Positions 1-13,310 of a stretch of DNA of 64,000 bases are shown here, in pieces. How positions within the stretch are numbered: the first letter of the stretch is position 1; each line of letters begins with the position of its first letter. The stretch spans positions 1,345,962 through 1,409,961 of the forward strand of contig NC_023756.2 of the NCBI RefSeq assembly GCF_000499845.2. Direction: 5' to 3'. Source of the DNA: Phaseolus vulgaris (Eukaryota; Streptophyta; Magnoliopsida; Fabales; Fabaceae). The notes under the pieces were generated by a model, which saw nothing but the letters and a program-made list of their open reading frames with translations, was not told the origin of the DNA and ran no database searches. The position numbers and the translations under genes were made by a program.

Positions 1-3000
1 GAAATAAAAATTTTGGTAGAGGCCTTGGTTTTTACAAAATTTCTGAAAAATTCTTCCGAAATGGTTTTTTCCTGAAATTCCGCGTAAGAATCTCCACTGA
101 ATTTGGGACAAAATGCGACAGATTTCAGGTCAAACGGATGAGTATTCACCCAGGAAAAAACCAAACAGTTTCACACACAACGAACCTTCCTTTCAGCTCG
201 GGCAGTGATGAATAAAAATTTATTGCGAATCTTGTGGGACGAGTCTGAGGCTCAATCTCAGCCAAAACTCAAGGGACACAATGACGAATGTCTGGTAAAA
301 ATTTCAGACCAAAATAGCCAAGGAGTAAGGCGCAGTAAGTCCCAGACCGAGAGTGAACAAAACCGGTTTTCCGAAAACAAAACGTCCTGGCTTTTCTTCC
401 CTGTATCTTCTTACTGTGATTTGTTTATGGACGTGCCTCCTTACCTGGGTGCAAACAACATACGAAAGTACTTGTGTGAATATTTTCAGCACAAAACGGG
501 CCCGGAAAAAAATTACAGAAAGTAGGGCGAAATTTCACAAGTTTTGCTAGACGATAGCCCAGGTTTGCACAAAATTTCTGAAAAATTCTCCCGAAATGGT
601 TTTTTCCTGAAATTCCGCGTAAGAATCTCCATTGAATGTGGGACAAAATGCGACAGATTTCAGGTCAAACAGATGAGTATTCACCCAGGAAAAAACCAAA
701 CAGTTTCACACATAAACGAACCTTCCTTTCAGCCCGGGCAGTGATGAATAAAACATTTATTGAGAATCTTGTGGGACGAGTCTGTGGCTCAAATCTCTGC
801 CAAAACTCAATAGACACAATGACGAATGTCTGGTAAAAATTTCAGACCAAAATACCCAAGGAGTAAGGCGCAGTAAGTCACAGACCGAGAGTGAACAAAA
901 CTGGTTTTCCAAAAACAAAACGTCCTGGCTTTTCTTCCCCGAATCTTCTTTTTGCGATTTGTTTATGGACGTGCCTCCTTACCTGGGTGCAAACAACATG
1001 CGAAAGTACTTGTGTGAATTTTTTCAGCGCTATACGGGCCCGGAAAAAAATTGCAGAAAGTAGGGCGAAATTTCACAAGTTTTGCTAGAGGATAGCCTTG
1101 GTTTGCACAAAATTTTTGAAAAATTCTCGTGAAATGGTTTTTTCCTGAAATTCCGGGTAAGAATCTCCACTGAATTTGGGACAAAATGCGACAGATTTCA
1201 GGTTAAACGGATGAGTATTCAACCAGGAAAAAAACCAAACAGTTTCACACACAAACGAACCTTCCTTTCAGCCCGGGCAGTGATGAATAACACACTTATT
1301 CCGAATCTTGTGGGACGAGTCTGGGGCTCAAATTTCAGCCAAAACTCAATAGACACAATGAGGAATGTCTCGTAAAAATTTCAGACCAAAATACCCAATG
1401 AGTAAGGCGCAGTAAGTCCCACCCCGAGAGTGAACAAAATCGGTTTTCCGAAAACAAAACATACTGGCTTTTCTTCCCCGTATCTTCTTTCTGCGATTTG
1501 TTTATGGACGTGCCTCCTTACCTGGGTGCAAACAACATACGAAAGTACTTGTGTGAATCTTTTCAGCGCAATACGGGCACAGAAAAAAATTGCAAAAAGT
1601 AGAGCGAAATTTCACAAGTTTTGCTAGAGGATAGCCTTGGTTTGCCCAAAATTTTTGAAAAATTCTCCCGAAATGGTTTTTTCCTGAAATTCCGCGTAAG
1701 AATCTCCACTGAATTTGGGATAAAACGCGACAGATTTCAGGTCAAATGGATGAGTATTCACCCATGAAAAAAACCAAACGGTTTCACACACAAACGAACC
1801 TTCCTTTCAGCCCGGGCAGTGATGAATAAAAAATTTATTGCGAATCTTGTGGGACGAGTCTGGGGCTCAAATCTCAACCAAAACTCAATAGACACAATGA
1901 CGAATGTCTGGTAAAAATTTCAGACCAAAATACCCAAGGAGTAAGGCGCAGTAAGTCCCAGACCGAGAGTGAACAAAACCGGTTTTCCGAAAACAAAACG
2001 TCCTGGATTTTCATCCCCGTATCTTCTTCTTGCGATTTGTTTATGGACGTGCCTCCTTACCTGGGTCCAAAAAACATACGAAAGTACTTGTGTCAATATT
2101 TTCAGCGCAATACGGGCCCGGAAAAAAATTGCAGAAAGTAGGGCGAAATTTCACAAGTTTTGCTAGAGGATAGCCTTGGTTTGCAAAAAATTTCTGAAAA
2201 ATTCTCCCGAAATGGTTTTTCTTGAAATTCCGCGTAAGAATCTCCACTGAATGTGGGATAAAACGCGACAGATTTCAGGTCAAACGGATGAGTATTCTCC
2301 CAGGAAAAAACAAAACAGTTTCACACACAAACGAACCTTCCTTTCAGCTCGGGCAGTGATGAGTAAAAAATTTATTGCGAATCTTGTGGGACGAGTCTGG
2401 GGCTCAAATCTCAGCTAAAACTCAATAGACACAATGACGAATGTCTTGTAAAAATTTCAGACCAAAATACCCAAGGATTAAGGCGCAATAATTCCCAGAC
2501 CGAGAGTGAACAAAACCGGTATGCCGAAAACAAACCGTCCTGGCTTTTCTTCCCCGTATCTTCTTACTACGATTGGTTGATGGACGTGCCTCCTAACCTG
2601 GGTGCAAAAAACATACGAAAGTACTTGTGTGTATTTTTTCAGCGCAATACGGGCCCGGATAAAAATTGCAGAAAGTAGGGCGAAATTTCACAAGTTTTGC
2701 TAGAGGATAGACTTGGTTTGCACAAAATTTCTGAAAAATTCTCCCGAAATGGTTTTTTCCTGAAATTCCGCGTCAGAATCTCCAATAAATTTGCGACAAA
2801 ACGCGACAGATTTCAGGTCAAACGGAAGAGTATTCACCCAGGAAAAAAACCAAGCAGTTTCACACACAAACGAACCTTCCTTTCAGCCCGGGCAGTGATG
2901 AGTAAAAAATTTATTGCGAATCTTGTGGGACGAGTCTGGGGCTCAAATCTCAGCCAAAACTCAATAGACACAATGACGAATGTCTGGTAAATATTTCAGA

Positions 3001-5688
3001 CCAAAATACCCAAGGAGTAAGGCGCAGTAAGTCCCAGACCGAGAGTGAACAAAACCGGTTTTCCGAAAAGAAAACGTCCTGGCTTTTCTTCCCCGTATCT
3101 TCTTTCTGCGATTTGTTTATGGACGTGCCTCCTTACCTGGGTGCAAACAACATACGAGAGTACTTGTGTGAATTTTTTCAGCGCAATTCGAGCCCGGAAA
3201 AAAATTGCAGAAAGTGGGGCGAAATTTCACAAGTTTTGCTAGAGGATAGCCTTGGTTTGCACAAAATTTCGGAAAAATTCTCCCGAAATGGTTTTTTCCT
3301 GAAATTCCGCGTCAGAATCTCCACTAAATTTGCGACAAAACGCGACAGATTTCAGGTCAAACGGAAGAGTATTCACCCATGAAAAAAACCAAACAGTTTC
3401 ACACACAAACGAACCTTCCTTTCAGCCCGGGCAGTGATGAGTAAAAAATTTATTGCGAATGTTGTGGGACGAGTCTGGGGCTTAAATCTCAGCCAAAACT
3501 CAATAGACACAATGACGAATGTCTGGTAAATATTTCAGACCAAAATACCCAAGGAGTAAGGCGCAGTAAGTCCCAGACCGAGAGTGAACAAAATCGGTTT
3601 TCCGAAAACAAAACGTCCTGGCTTTTCTTCCCCGTATCTTCTTTCTGCGATTTGTTTATGGACGTGCCTCCTTACCTGGGTGCAAACAACATACGAGAGT
3701 ACTTTTGTGTTTTTTTTCAGCGCAATTCGAGCCCGGAAAAAAATTGCAGAAAGTGGGGCGAAATTTCAAAAGTTTTGCTAGAGGATAGCTTTGGTTTGCA
3801 CAAAATTTCGGAAAAATTCTCCCGAAATGGTTTTTTCCTGAAATTCGGCGTCGGAATCTCCACAAAATTTGCGACAAGACGCGACAGATTTCAGGTCAAA
3901 TGGAAGAGTATTCACCCAGGAAAAAAACCAAACAGTTTCACACACAAACGAACCTTCCTTTCAGCCCGGGCAGTGATGAGTAAAAAAATTTATTGCGAAT
4001 CTTGTGGGACGAGTCTGGGGCTGAAATCTCAGCCAAAACTCAATAGACACAATGACAAATGTCTGGTAAATATTTCAGACCAAAATACCCAAGGACTAAG
4101 GCGCAGTAAGTCGCAGACCAAGAGTGAACAAAATCGGTTCTCCGAAAACAAAACGTCCTGGCTTTTCTTCGCCGTTTCTTCTTTCTGCGATTTGTTTATG
4201 GAATTGCCTCCTTACCTGGGTGCAAACAACATACGAGAGTACTTGTGTGAATTTTTTCAGCGCAATACGGGCCCGAAAAAAAATTGCAGAAAGTGGGGCG
4301 AAATTTCACAAGTTTTGCTAGAGGATAGCCTTGGTTTGCACAAAATTTCTGAAAAATTCTCCCGAAATGGTTTTTTCCTGAAATTCCGTGCAAGAATCTC
4401 CACTGAATTTGGGACATAACGCGACAGATTTCAGGTCAAACGGATGAGTATTCACCCAGGAAAAAAACAAACAGTTTCACACACAAACGAACCTTCCTTT
4501 CAGCCTGGGCAGTGATGAGTAAAAAATTTATTGCGAATCTTGTGGGACGAGTCTGGGGCTCAAATCTCAGCCAAAACGTAATAGACACAATGACGAATGT
4601 CTGGTAAAAATTTCAGACCAAAATATCCAAGGAGTAAGGCGCAGTAAGTCCTAGACCGAGAGTGAACAAAACCGGTTTTCCGAAAACAAAACGTCCTGGC
4701 TTTTCTTCCCCATATCTTCTTTCTGCGATTTGTTTATGGACGTGCCTCCTTACCTGGGTGCAAACAACATACGAGAGTACTTGTGTGAATTTTTTCAGCG
4801 CAATACGGGCCCGAAAAAAAATTGCAGAAAATGGGGCGAAATTTCACAAGTTTTGCTAGAGGATAGCCTCTGTTTGCACAAAAGTTTTGAAAAATTCTCC
4901 TGAATTGGTTTTTTCCTGAGATTCCGCGGAAGAATCTCCGCTGAATTTGGGACAAAACGCGACAGATTTCAGGTCAAACGGATGAGTATTCACCCAGGAA
5001 AAAAACCAAACAGTTTCACACACAAACGAACCTTCTTTTCAGCCCGGGCAGTGATGAGTAAAAAATTTATTGCGAATCTTGTGGGAGGAGTATGGGCTCA
5101 AATCTCAGCCAAAACTCAATAGACACAATGACGACTGTCTGGTAAAAATTTCTGAACAAAATAGCCAAGCAGTAAGGCGCAGTAAGTCCCAGACCGAGAG
5201 TGAACAAAACCTGTTTTCCGAAAACAAAACGTCCTGGCTTTTCTTCCCCGTATCTTCTTTCTGTGATTTGTTTATGGACGTGCCTCCTTACCTGGGTGCA
5301 AACAACATACGAAAGTACTTGTGTGAATCTTTTCAGCGCAATACGGGCACATAAAAAAATTGCAAAAAGTAGGGCGAAATTTCACAAGTTTTGCTAGAGG
5401 ATAGCCTTGGTTTGCACAAAATATCTGAAAAATTCTCCCGAAATTTTTTTTTCCTGAAATTCCGCGTCAGAATCTCCAATAAATTTGCGACAAAACGCGA
5501 AAGATTTCAGGTCAAACGGATGAGTATTCACCCATGAAAAAAACCAAACAGTTTCACACCAAACGAACCTTCCTTTCAGCCCGGGCAGTGATGAGTAAAA
5601 AATTTATTGCGAATATTGTGGGACGAGTCTGGGGCTCAAATCTCAGCCAAAACTCAATAGAAACAATGACGAATGTCAGGAAAAAATT

Positions 5689-7012
5689 TCAGACTAAAAT
5701 ATCCAAGGAGTAAGGCGCAGTAAGTCCCAGACCGAGAGTGAACAAAACCGGTTTTCCGAAAACAAAACGTCCTGGCTTTTCTTCCCCGTATCTTCTTTCT
5801 GCGATTTGTTTATGGACGTGCCTCCTTACCTGGGTGCAAAAAACATACGAAAGTACTTGTGTGAATCTTTTCAGCGCAATACGGGCACAAAAAAAAATTG
5901 CAATAAGTAGGGCGAAATTTCCCAAGTTTTGCTAGAGGATAGCCTTGGTTTGCCCAAAATTTTTGAAAAATTCTCCCGAAATGGTTTTTTCCTGAAATTC
6001 CGCGTAAGAATCCCCACTGAATTTGGGATAAAACGCGACAGATTTCAGGTCAAATGGATTAGTATTCACCCAGGAAAAAAACCAAACGGTTTCACACAAA
6101 AACGAACCTTCCTTTCAGCCCGGGCAGTGATGAATAAAAAATTTATTGTGAATCTTGTGGGACGAGTCTGGGGCTCAAATCAAAGCCAAAACTCAATAGA
6201 CACAATGACGAATGTCTGGTAAAAATTTCAGACCAAAATACCCAAGGAGTAAGGCGCAGTAAGTCCCAGACCGAGAGTGAACAAAACCGGTTTTCCGAAA
6301 ACAAAACGTCCTGGATTTTCATCCCCGTATCTTCTTCCTGCGATTTGTTTATGGACGTGCCTCCTTACCTGGGTCCAAAAAACATACGAAAGTACTTGTG
6401 TCAATTTTTTCAGCGCAATACGGGCCCGGAAAAAAATTGCAAAAAGTGGGGCGAAATTTCACAAGTTTTGCTAGAGGATAGCCTTGGTTTGCACAAAATT
6501 TCGGAAAAATTCTCCCCAAATGGTTTTTTCCTGAAATTCCGCGTAAGAATCTCCAATGAATTTGGGACAAAACTCGACAGATTTCATGTCAAACGGATGA
6601 GTATTCACCCATGAAAAAAACCAAACTGTTTCACACCAAACGAACCTTCCTTTCAGCCCGGGCAATGATGAGTAAAAAATTTATTGCGAATGTTGTGGGA
6701 CGAGTCTGGGGCTCAAATCTCAGCCAAAACTCAATAGACACAATGACGAATGTCTGGAAAAAATTTCAGACCAAAATATCCAAGGAGTAAAGCGCAGTAA
6801 GTCCCAGACCGAGAGTGAACAAAACCGGTTTTCCGAAAACAAAACGTCCTGGCTTTTCTTCCCCGTATCTTCTTTCTGCGATTTGTTTATGGACGTGCCT
6901 CCTTACCTGGGTGCAAAAAACATACGAAAGTACTTGTGTGAATCTTTTCAGCGCAATACGGGCACAAAAAAAAATTGCAATAAGTAGGGCGAAATTTCCC
7001 AAGTTTTGCTAG
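5689..7012. repeat. Dimer-scale duplication inside the satellite
   Basis: The monomer at 5689-5935 is almost identical to that at 6766-7012, an offset of 1077 bp or two monomers. They share rare variants: an A-run before AATTGCAATAAG, and CCCAAGTTTTGC in place of CACAAGTTTTGC. The intervening monomer differs. Confidence 0.75.
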
Positions 7013-8428
7013 AGGATAGCCTTGGTTTGCCCAAAATTTTTGAAAAATTCTCCCGAAATGGTTTTTTCCTGAAATTCCGCGTAAGAATCTCCACTGAATT
7101 TGGGATAAAACGCGACAGATTTCAGGTCAAACGGAAGAGTATTCACCCAGGAAAAAAACCAAACAGTTTCACACACAAACGAACCTTCCTTTCAGCCCGG
7201 GCAGTGATGAGTAAAAAATTTATTGCGAATCTTGTGGGACGAGTCTGGGGCTCAAATCTCAGCCAAAACTCAATAGACACAATGACGAATGTCTGGTAAA
7301 TATTTCAGACCAAAATACCCAAGGAGTAAGGCGCAGTAAGTCCCAGACAGAGAGTGAACAAAACCGGTTTTCCGAAAACAAAACGTCCTGGCTTTTCTTC
7401 CCCGTATCTTCTTTCTGCGATTTGTTTAAGGACGTGCCTCCTTACCTGGGTGCAAACAACATACGAGAGTACTTGTGTGAATTTTTTCAGCGCAATTCGG
7501 GCCCGGAAAAAAATTGCAGAAAGTGGGGCGAAATTTCACAAGTTTTGCTAGAGGATAGCCTTGGTTTGCACAAAATATCTGAAAAATTCTCCCGAAATGA
7601 TTTTTTCCTGAAATTCCGAGTCAGAATCTCCAATAAATTTGCGACAAAACGCGACAGATTTCAGGTCAAACGGATGAGTATTCACCCATGAAAAAAACCA
7701 AACAGTTTCACACCAAACGAACCTTCCTTTCAGCCCTGGCAGTGATGAGTAAAAAATTTATTGCGAATATTGTGGGACGAGTCTGGGGCTCAAATCAAAG
7801 CCAAAACTCAATAGACACAATGACGAATGTCTGGTAAAAGTTTCAGACTAAAATACCCAAGGAGTAAGGCGCAGTAAGTCCCATACCGAGAGTGAACAAA
7901 ACCGGTTTTCCAAAAAGAAAACGTCCTGGATTTTCATCCCCGTATCTTCTTCCTGCGATTTGTTTATGGACGTGCCTCCTTACCTGGGTCCAAAAAACAT
8001 ACGAAAGTACTTGTGTCAATTTTTTCAGCGCAATACGGGCCCGGAAAAATATTGCAGAAAGTAGGGCGAAATTTCACAAGTTGTGCAAGAGGATAGCCTT
8101 GGTTTGCACAAAATTTCTGAAAAATTCTCCCGAAATGGTTTTTCCTGAAATTCCGCGTAAGAATCTCCACTGAATGTGGGACAAAACGCGACAGATTTTA
8201 GGTCAAACGGATGAGTATTCACCCAGGAAAAAAATCAAACAGTTTCACACACAAACGAACCTTCTTTTCAGCCCGGGCAGTGATGAATAAAAAAATTATT
8301 GCGAATCTTGTGGACGAGTCTGGGGCTCAAATCTCAGCCAAAACTCAATAGACACAAGGACGAATGTCTGATAAAAATTTCAGACCAAAATACCCAAGGA
8401 GTAAGGCGCAGTAAGTCCAAGACCTAGA

Positions 8429-8826
8429 GTGAACAAAACCGGTTTTCCGAAAGTGGGGCGAAATTTCACAAGTTTTGTTAGAGGATAGCCTTGGTTTGCT
8501 CAAAATTTCTGAAAAATTCTCCCGAAATGGTTTTTTCCTGAAATTCCGCGTAAGAATCTCCACTGAATTTGGGACAAAACGCGATAGATTTCAGGTCAAA
8601 TGGATGAGTATTCACCCATGAAAAAAACCAAACGGTTTCACACACAAACGAACCTTCCTTTCAGCCCGGGCAGTGATGAGGAAAAAATTCATTGCGAATC
8701 TTGTGGGACGAGGCTGGGGCTCAAATCTCAGCCAAAACTCAATTGACACAATGATGAATGTCTGGTAAAAATTTGAGACCAAAATACCCAAGGAGTAAGG
8801 CGCAGTAAGTCCCAGACCGAGAGTGA
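8429..8826. repeat. Shortened satellite monomer (~143-bp internal deletion)
   Basis: Spacing between anchors falls from 539 to about 396 bp. The sequence jumps at 8451-8454 from the segment after GGTTTTCCGAAA directly to GTGGGGCGAAATTTC, which normally lies about 143 bp further on. Both sides share GAAA in intact monomers, so the deletion has short microhomology. It is the only clearly short monomer in the array. Confidence 0.9.
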
Positions 8827-9013
8827 ACAAAACCGGTTTTCCCAAAACAAAACGTCCTGGCTTTTCTTCGCCGTATCTTCTTTCTGCGATTTGTTTATGG
8901 ACGTGCCTCCTCACCTGGGTGCAAACAACATACGAGAGTACTTGTGTGAATTATTTCAGCGCAATACGGGCACAGAAAAAAATTGCATAAAGTATGGCGA
9001 AATTTGACAAGTT

Positions 9014-12000
9014 TTGCTAGAGGATAGTCTTGGTTTGCACAAAATTTCTGAAAAATTCTCCCGAAATGGTTTTTTCCTGAAATTCCGCGTAAGAATCTCC
9101 ACTGAATTTGGGACAATACGCGACAGATTTCAAGTTAAACGGAAGAGTATTCACCTAGGAAAAAAACCAAACAGTTTCACACACAAACGAACCTTCCTTT
9201 CAGCCCGGGCAGTGATGAATAAAAAATTTATTGTGAATCTTGTGGGACGAGTCTGGGGCTCAAATCTCATCCAAAACTCAATAGACATAATGACGAATGT
9301 CTGGTAAAAATTTCAGACCAAAATACCTAAGGAGTAAGGCACAGTAAGTACCAGACCGAGAGTGAACAAAATCGGTTTTCCGAAAACAAAACATCCTGGC
9401 TTTTCTTCCCCGTATCTTCTTTATGCGATTTGTTTATGGACGTGCCTCCTTACCTGGGTGCAAACAACATACGAAAGTACTTGTGTGAATTTTTTCAGCG
9501 CAATACGGGCCCGGAAAAAAATTGCAGAAAGTGGGGCGAAATTTCACAAGTTTTGCTAGAGGATAGCCTTGGTTTGCACAAAATTTCTGAAAAATTCTCC
9601 CTTAATGGTTTTTTCCTGAAATTCCGCATAAAAACCTCCACTAAATTTGGGACAAAACGCGACAGATTTCAGGTCAAACGGATGAGTATTCACCTAGGAA
9701 AAAAACCAAACAGTTTCACACACAAACGAACCTTCCTTTTAGCCCGGGCAGTGATGAGCAAAATATTTATTGCGAATCTTGTGGGACGAGTCTGGTGCTC
9801 ATGTCTCAGCCAAAACTCAATAGACACAATGAGGAAAGTCTGGTAAAAATTTCAGACCAAAATACCCAAGGAGTAAGGCGCAGTAAGTCCCAGACCGAGA
9901 GTGAACAAAACCGGTTTTCCGTAAACAAAACGTCCTGGCTTTTCTTCCCCGTATCTTCTTTCTGCGATTTGTTTACGGACTTGCCTCCTTACCTGGGTGC
10001 AAACAACATACGAGAGTACTTGTGTGAATTTTTTCAGCGCAATACGGTCCCGGAAAAAATTGCAGAAAGTAGGGCGAAATTTCACAAGTTTTGCTAGAGA
10101 TAGCCTTGGTTTGCACAAAATTTCTGAAAAATTCTCCCAAAATGGTTATTTCCTGGAATTCCGCGTAAGAATCTCCACTGAATTTGTGACAAAACGCGAC
10201 AGATTTCAGGTCAAACGGATGAGTATTCACCCAGGAAAAAAACCAAACAGTTTGACACACAAATGAACCTTCCTTTCAGCCCGGGCAGTGATGAGCAAAA
10301 AATTTATTGCGAATCTTGTGGAACGAGTCTGGAGCTCAAATCTCAGCCAATACTCAATAGACACAATGACGAATGTCTGGTAAAAATTTCAAACCAAAAT
10401 ACCCAAGGAGTAAGGCGCAGTAAGTCCCAGACCGAGAGTGAACAAAACCGGTTTTTCGAAAACAATACGTCCTGGCTTTTCTTTCCCGTATCTTCTTTCT
10501 GCGATTTGTTTATGGACGTGCCTCCTTACCTGGGTGCAAACAACATACAAAAGTACTTGTGTGAATTGTTTCAGCGCAATACGGGCACAGAAAAAAATTG
10601 CATAAAGTACGGCGAAATTTTACAAGTTTTGCTAGAGGATAGCCTTGGTTTGCACAAAATTTCTGAAAATTTCTCCCGAAATGGTTTTTTCCTGAAATTC
10701 CGCGTAAGAATCTCCACTGAATTTGGGACAATACGCGACAGATTTCAAGTCAAACGGATGAGTATTCACCTAGGAAAAAAACCAAACAGTTTCACACACA
10801 AACGAACCTTCCTTTCAGCCCGGGCAGTGATGAATAAAAAATTTATTGTGAATCTTGTGGGACGAGTTTGGGGCTCAAATCTCATCCAAAACTCAATAGA
10901 CATAATGACGAATGTCTGGTAAAAATTTCAGACCAAAATACCTAAGGAGTAAGGCGCAGTAAGTACCAGACCGAGAGTGAACAAAATCGGTTTTTCGAAA
11001 ACAAAACATCCTGGCTTTTCTTCCCCGTATCTTCTTTATGCGATTTGTTTATGGACGTGCCTCCTTACCTGGGTGCAAACAACATACGAAAGTACTTGTG
11101 TGAATTTTTTCAGCGCAATACGGGCCCGGAAAAAAATTGCAGAAAGTAGGGCGAAATTTCACAAGTTTTGCTAGAGGATAGCCTTGGTTTGCACAAAATT
11201 TCTGAAAAATTCTCCCTTAATGGTTTTTTCCTGAAATTCCGCATAAAAATCTCCACTAAATTTGGGACAAAACGCGACAGATTTCAGGTCAAACGGATGA
11301 GTATTCACCTAGGAAAAAAACCAAACAGTTTCACACACAAACGAACCTTCCTTTCAGCCCGGGCAGTGATGAATAAAAAATTTATTGTGAATCTTGTGGG
11401 ACGAGTCTGGGGCTCAAATCTCATCCAAAACTCAATAGACATAATGACGAATGTCTGGTAAAAATTTCAGACCAAAATACCTAAGGAGTAAGGCGCAGTA
11501 AGTACCAGACCGAGAGTGAACAAAATCGGTTTTCCGAAAACAAAACATCCTGGCTTTTCTTCCCCGTATCTTCTTTATGCGATTTGTTTATGGACGTGCC
11601 TCCTTACCTGGGTGCAAACAACATACGAAAGTACTTGTGTGAATTTTTTCAGCGCAATACGGGCCCGGAATAAAATTGCAGAAAGTGGGGCGAAATTTCA
11701 CAAGTTTTGCTAGAGGATAGCCTTGGTTTGCACAAAATTTCTGAAAAATTCTCCCTTAATGGTTTTTTCCTGAAATTCCGCATAAAAATATCCACTAAAT
11801 TTGGGACAAAACGCGACAGATTTCAGGTCAAACGGATGAGTATTCACCTAGGAAAAAAACCAAACAGTTTCACACACAAACGAACCTTCCTTTTAGCCCG
11901 GGCAGTGATGAGCAAAATATTTATTGCGAATCTTGTGGGACGAGTCTGGTGCTCATGTCTCAGCCAAAACTCAATAGACACAATGAGGAAAGTCTGGTAA
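9014..12000. repeat. Locally homogenised, higher-order segment of the satellite
   Basis: Diagnostic variants recur at multiples of the monomer length. The variant translated as YLLYAICLW appears at 9362, 10977 and 11516. The variant VWCSCLSQNSIDTMRKVW appears ending at 9846 and again at 12000, 2154 bp apart (four monomers). The stretch 9014-9559 matches 10629-11174 with an offset of 1615 bp (three monomers). This indicates recent multi-monomer duplications near the right end of the array. Confidence 0.8.
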
Positions 12001-12254
12001 AAATTTCAGACCAAAATACCCAAGGAGTAAGGCGCAGTAAGTCCCAGACCGAGAGTGAACAAAACCGGTTTTCCGAAAACAAAACGTCCTGGCTTTTCTT
12101 CCCCGTATCTTCTTTCTGCGATTTGTTTATCGACGTGCCTCCTTACCTGGGTGCAAACAACATACGAAAGTACTTGTGTGAATTTTTTCAGCGCAATAAG
12201 GGCTCCGAAAAAAATTACAGAAAGTTGGGCGAAATTTCACAAATTTTGCTAGAG

Positions 12255-13232
12255 ACCAACCAAAAAAATATATATTATTATTAACAATCTCAAATGTTGA
12301 GATAAAAGTCAACTTCTATAGATGTTAGAATTAATGAATCATTTCAAACACTGAAATTTTATAAAGGAAAAACTAGAAGAAAGAAAAAGGAAGAGAGGTA
12401 GATGAGAAAAGAGTGGAAACAAAGTCCTAGTTTAGAACTTGAACACTGTACAAAGTCCTAGTGCATTAAATCAGTTTGAAATCACTTAAGTGGCACCGCA
12501 CTTAAAAACCTATCAGCAAGAGTTCGTCTATCTATGTGCTCTCATATAATGCTACCTTTTTCTCTCCCACCACACCAATTAATGTATATTTACAAAACTA
12601 AATACTTCTCACATTTAAAAGTTATTACTGAAAAATAATTAAAAAAAATTCTATAATTTATAACATCATGTCCACCCAATACAATCATTATCTCCAAAGC
12701 TTCATGAAGTGATATCATTAGAATCAATCATTGCATGTCTGTTTTGAAGCTCGAAACTCTGCCACATAATTTAAAGTGTTTAAGGAAGAAAGTTGTATTT
12801 GAATTGTTCTTAATTTTGACTCCTAAGTAATGTGAGACTATTCGACATACTGGATCAAACCCTAATCGATGACCAAGGGAAAAAAAGTTCATTTTTTGAA
12901 CCACTTTTTCATTCTCACATATAACATCAATAGTCCATTCTCTCGTTAAGATGATATCACTATGGTCAATCACCGTATCCATAGCACACTCCCAAATCCC
13001 AATTTCTGGTAACCATAATTACTCCATAATCACCTATGCTCTTAAACAAAAACTTAATTATTAAGCCAAACAACATTCAGCAACCCAATCCACTCCTTCA
13101 CTTTGCTCTACACAACTAAAATGACCATCCACCAACGTCTCAGATGAATGAAGAAGAAAAACAGTGTCAAACCAACCTCACCACTATGCTCTTTTTCAAA
13201 TAAAAGATCAAGGTCAGTTTTGGATTTTTAAA
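12255..13232. other. Intergenic spacer between satellite and eIF3G
   Basis: AT-rich single-copy-looking DNA with no supported gene. A short minus-strand open frame at 12728-12982 shows no domain and no splice context, so I do not call it. An AAACCCTAA (telo-box-like) motif lies near 12857. Confidence 0.6.
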
Positions 13233-13282
13233 AATTATGGTGGTGCAGGAAGAAAAACGTAAGGGTGCAGGAAGAAGCTGCC
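13233..13282 (-). mobile_element. Solitary end of the Mutator-like MITE family
   Basis: Read on the minus strand from 13282, the segment starts GGCAGCTTCTTCCTGCACC, followed about 20 bases later by a second CTGCACC. This is the same paired-GCACC end seen in the elements at 59969, 60746 and 61031-61376. The opposite end is not evident here. It lies about 220 bp upstream of the eIF3G start codon, within the likely promoter. Confidence 0.55.
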
Positions 13283-13310
13283 ATTATACAAATTTCGTGA
13301 TGAAAGCTTT

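Larger units (their letters stand above)
1..12254. repeat. Satellite array, ~539-bp monomer, ~23 copies
   Basis: The same block recurs every 538-540 bp. The anchor GAGTGAACAAAA recurs near 347, 885, 1424, 1963, 3039, 3578, 4118, 4656 and onward to 12049. All copies are head to tail, and differ by scattered substitutions and 1-bp indels. Each monomer carries a CCCGGG core followed by CAGTGATGA, and runs of A and T. The period is not a multiple of three, so open frames (62-255 aa on both strands) shift from copy to copy and no reading frame is maintained; I regard all of them as chance ORFs. The array runs off the left edge of the window and stops at about 12254, inside a monomer. The size is close to the ~528-bp subtelomeric satellite khipu known from common bean, but I cannot confirm identity with khipu without a comparison. 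Confidence 0.97.

Noticed and set aside
1..12254. Possible CRISPR-like or VNTR coding repeat
   Set aside because: The whole 539-bp unit is repeated with no unique spacers, and the surroundings are a plant genome.
205..12284. Dozens of open frames of 62-255 aa in the satellite on both strands
   Set aside because: They are the same monomer read in shifting frames; the period is not a multiple of three and no domain or start context is kept.
12857..12865. AAACCCTAA as an interstitial telomere repeat
   Set aside because: A single unit only; more likely a telo-box promoter motif or chance.
12728..12982. 84-aa minus-strand frame between satellite and eIF3G
   Set aside because: No similarity I recognise, no splice partners and AT-rich composition.
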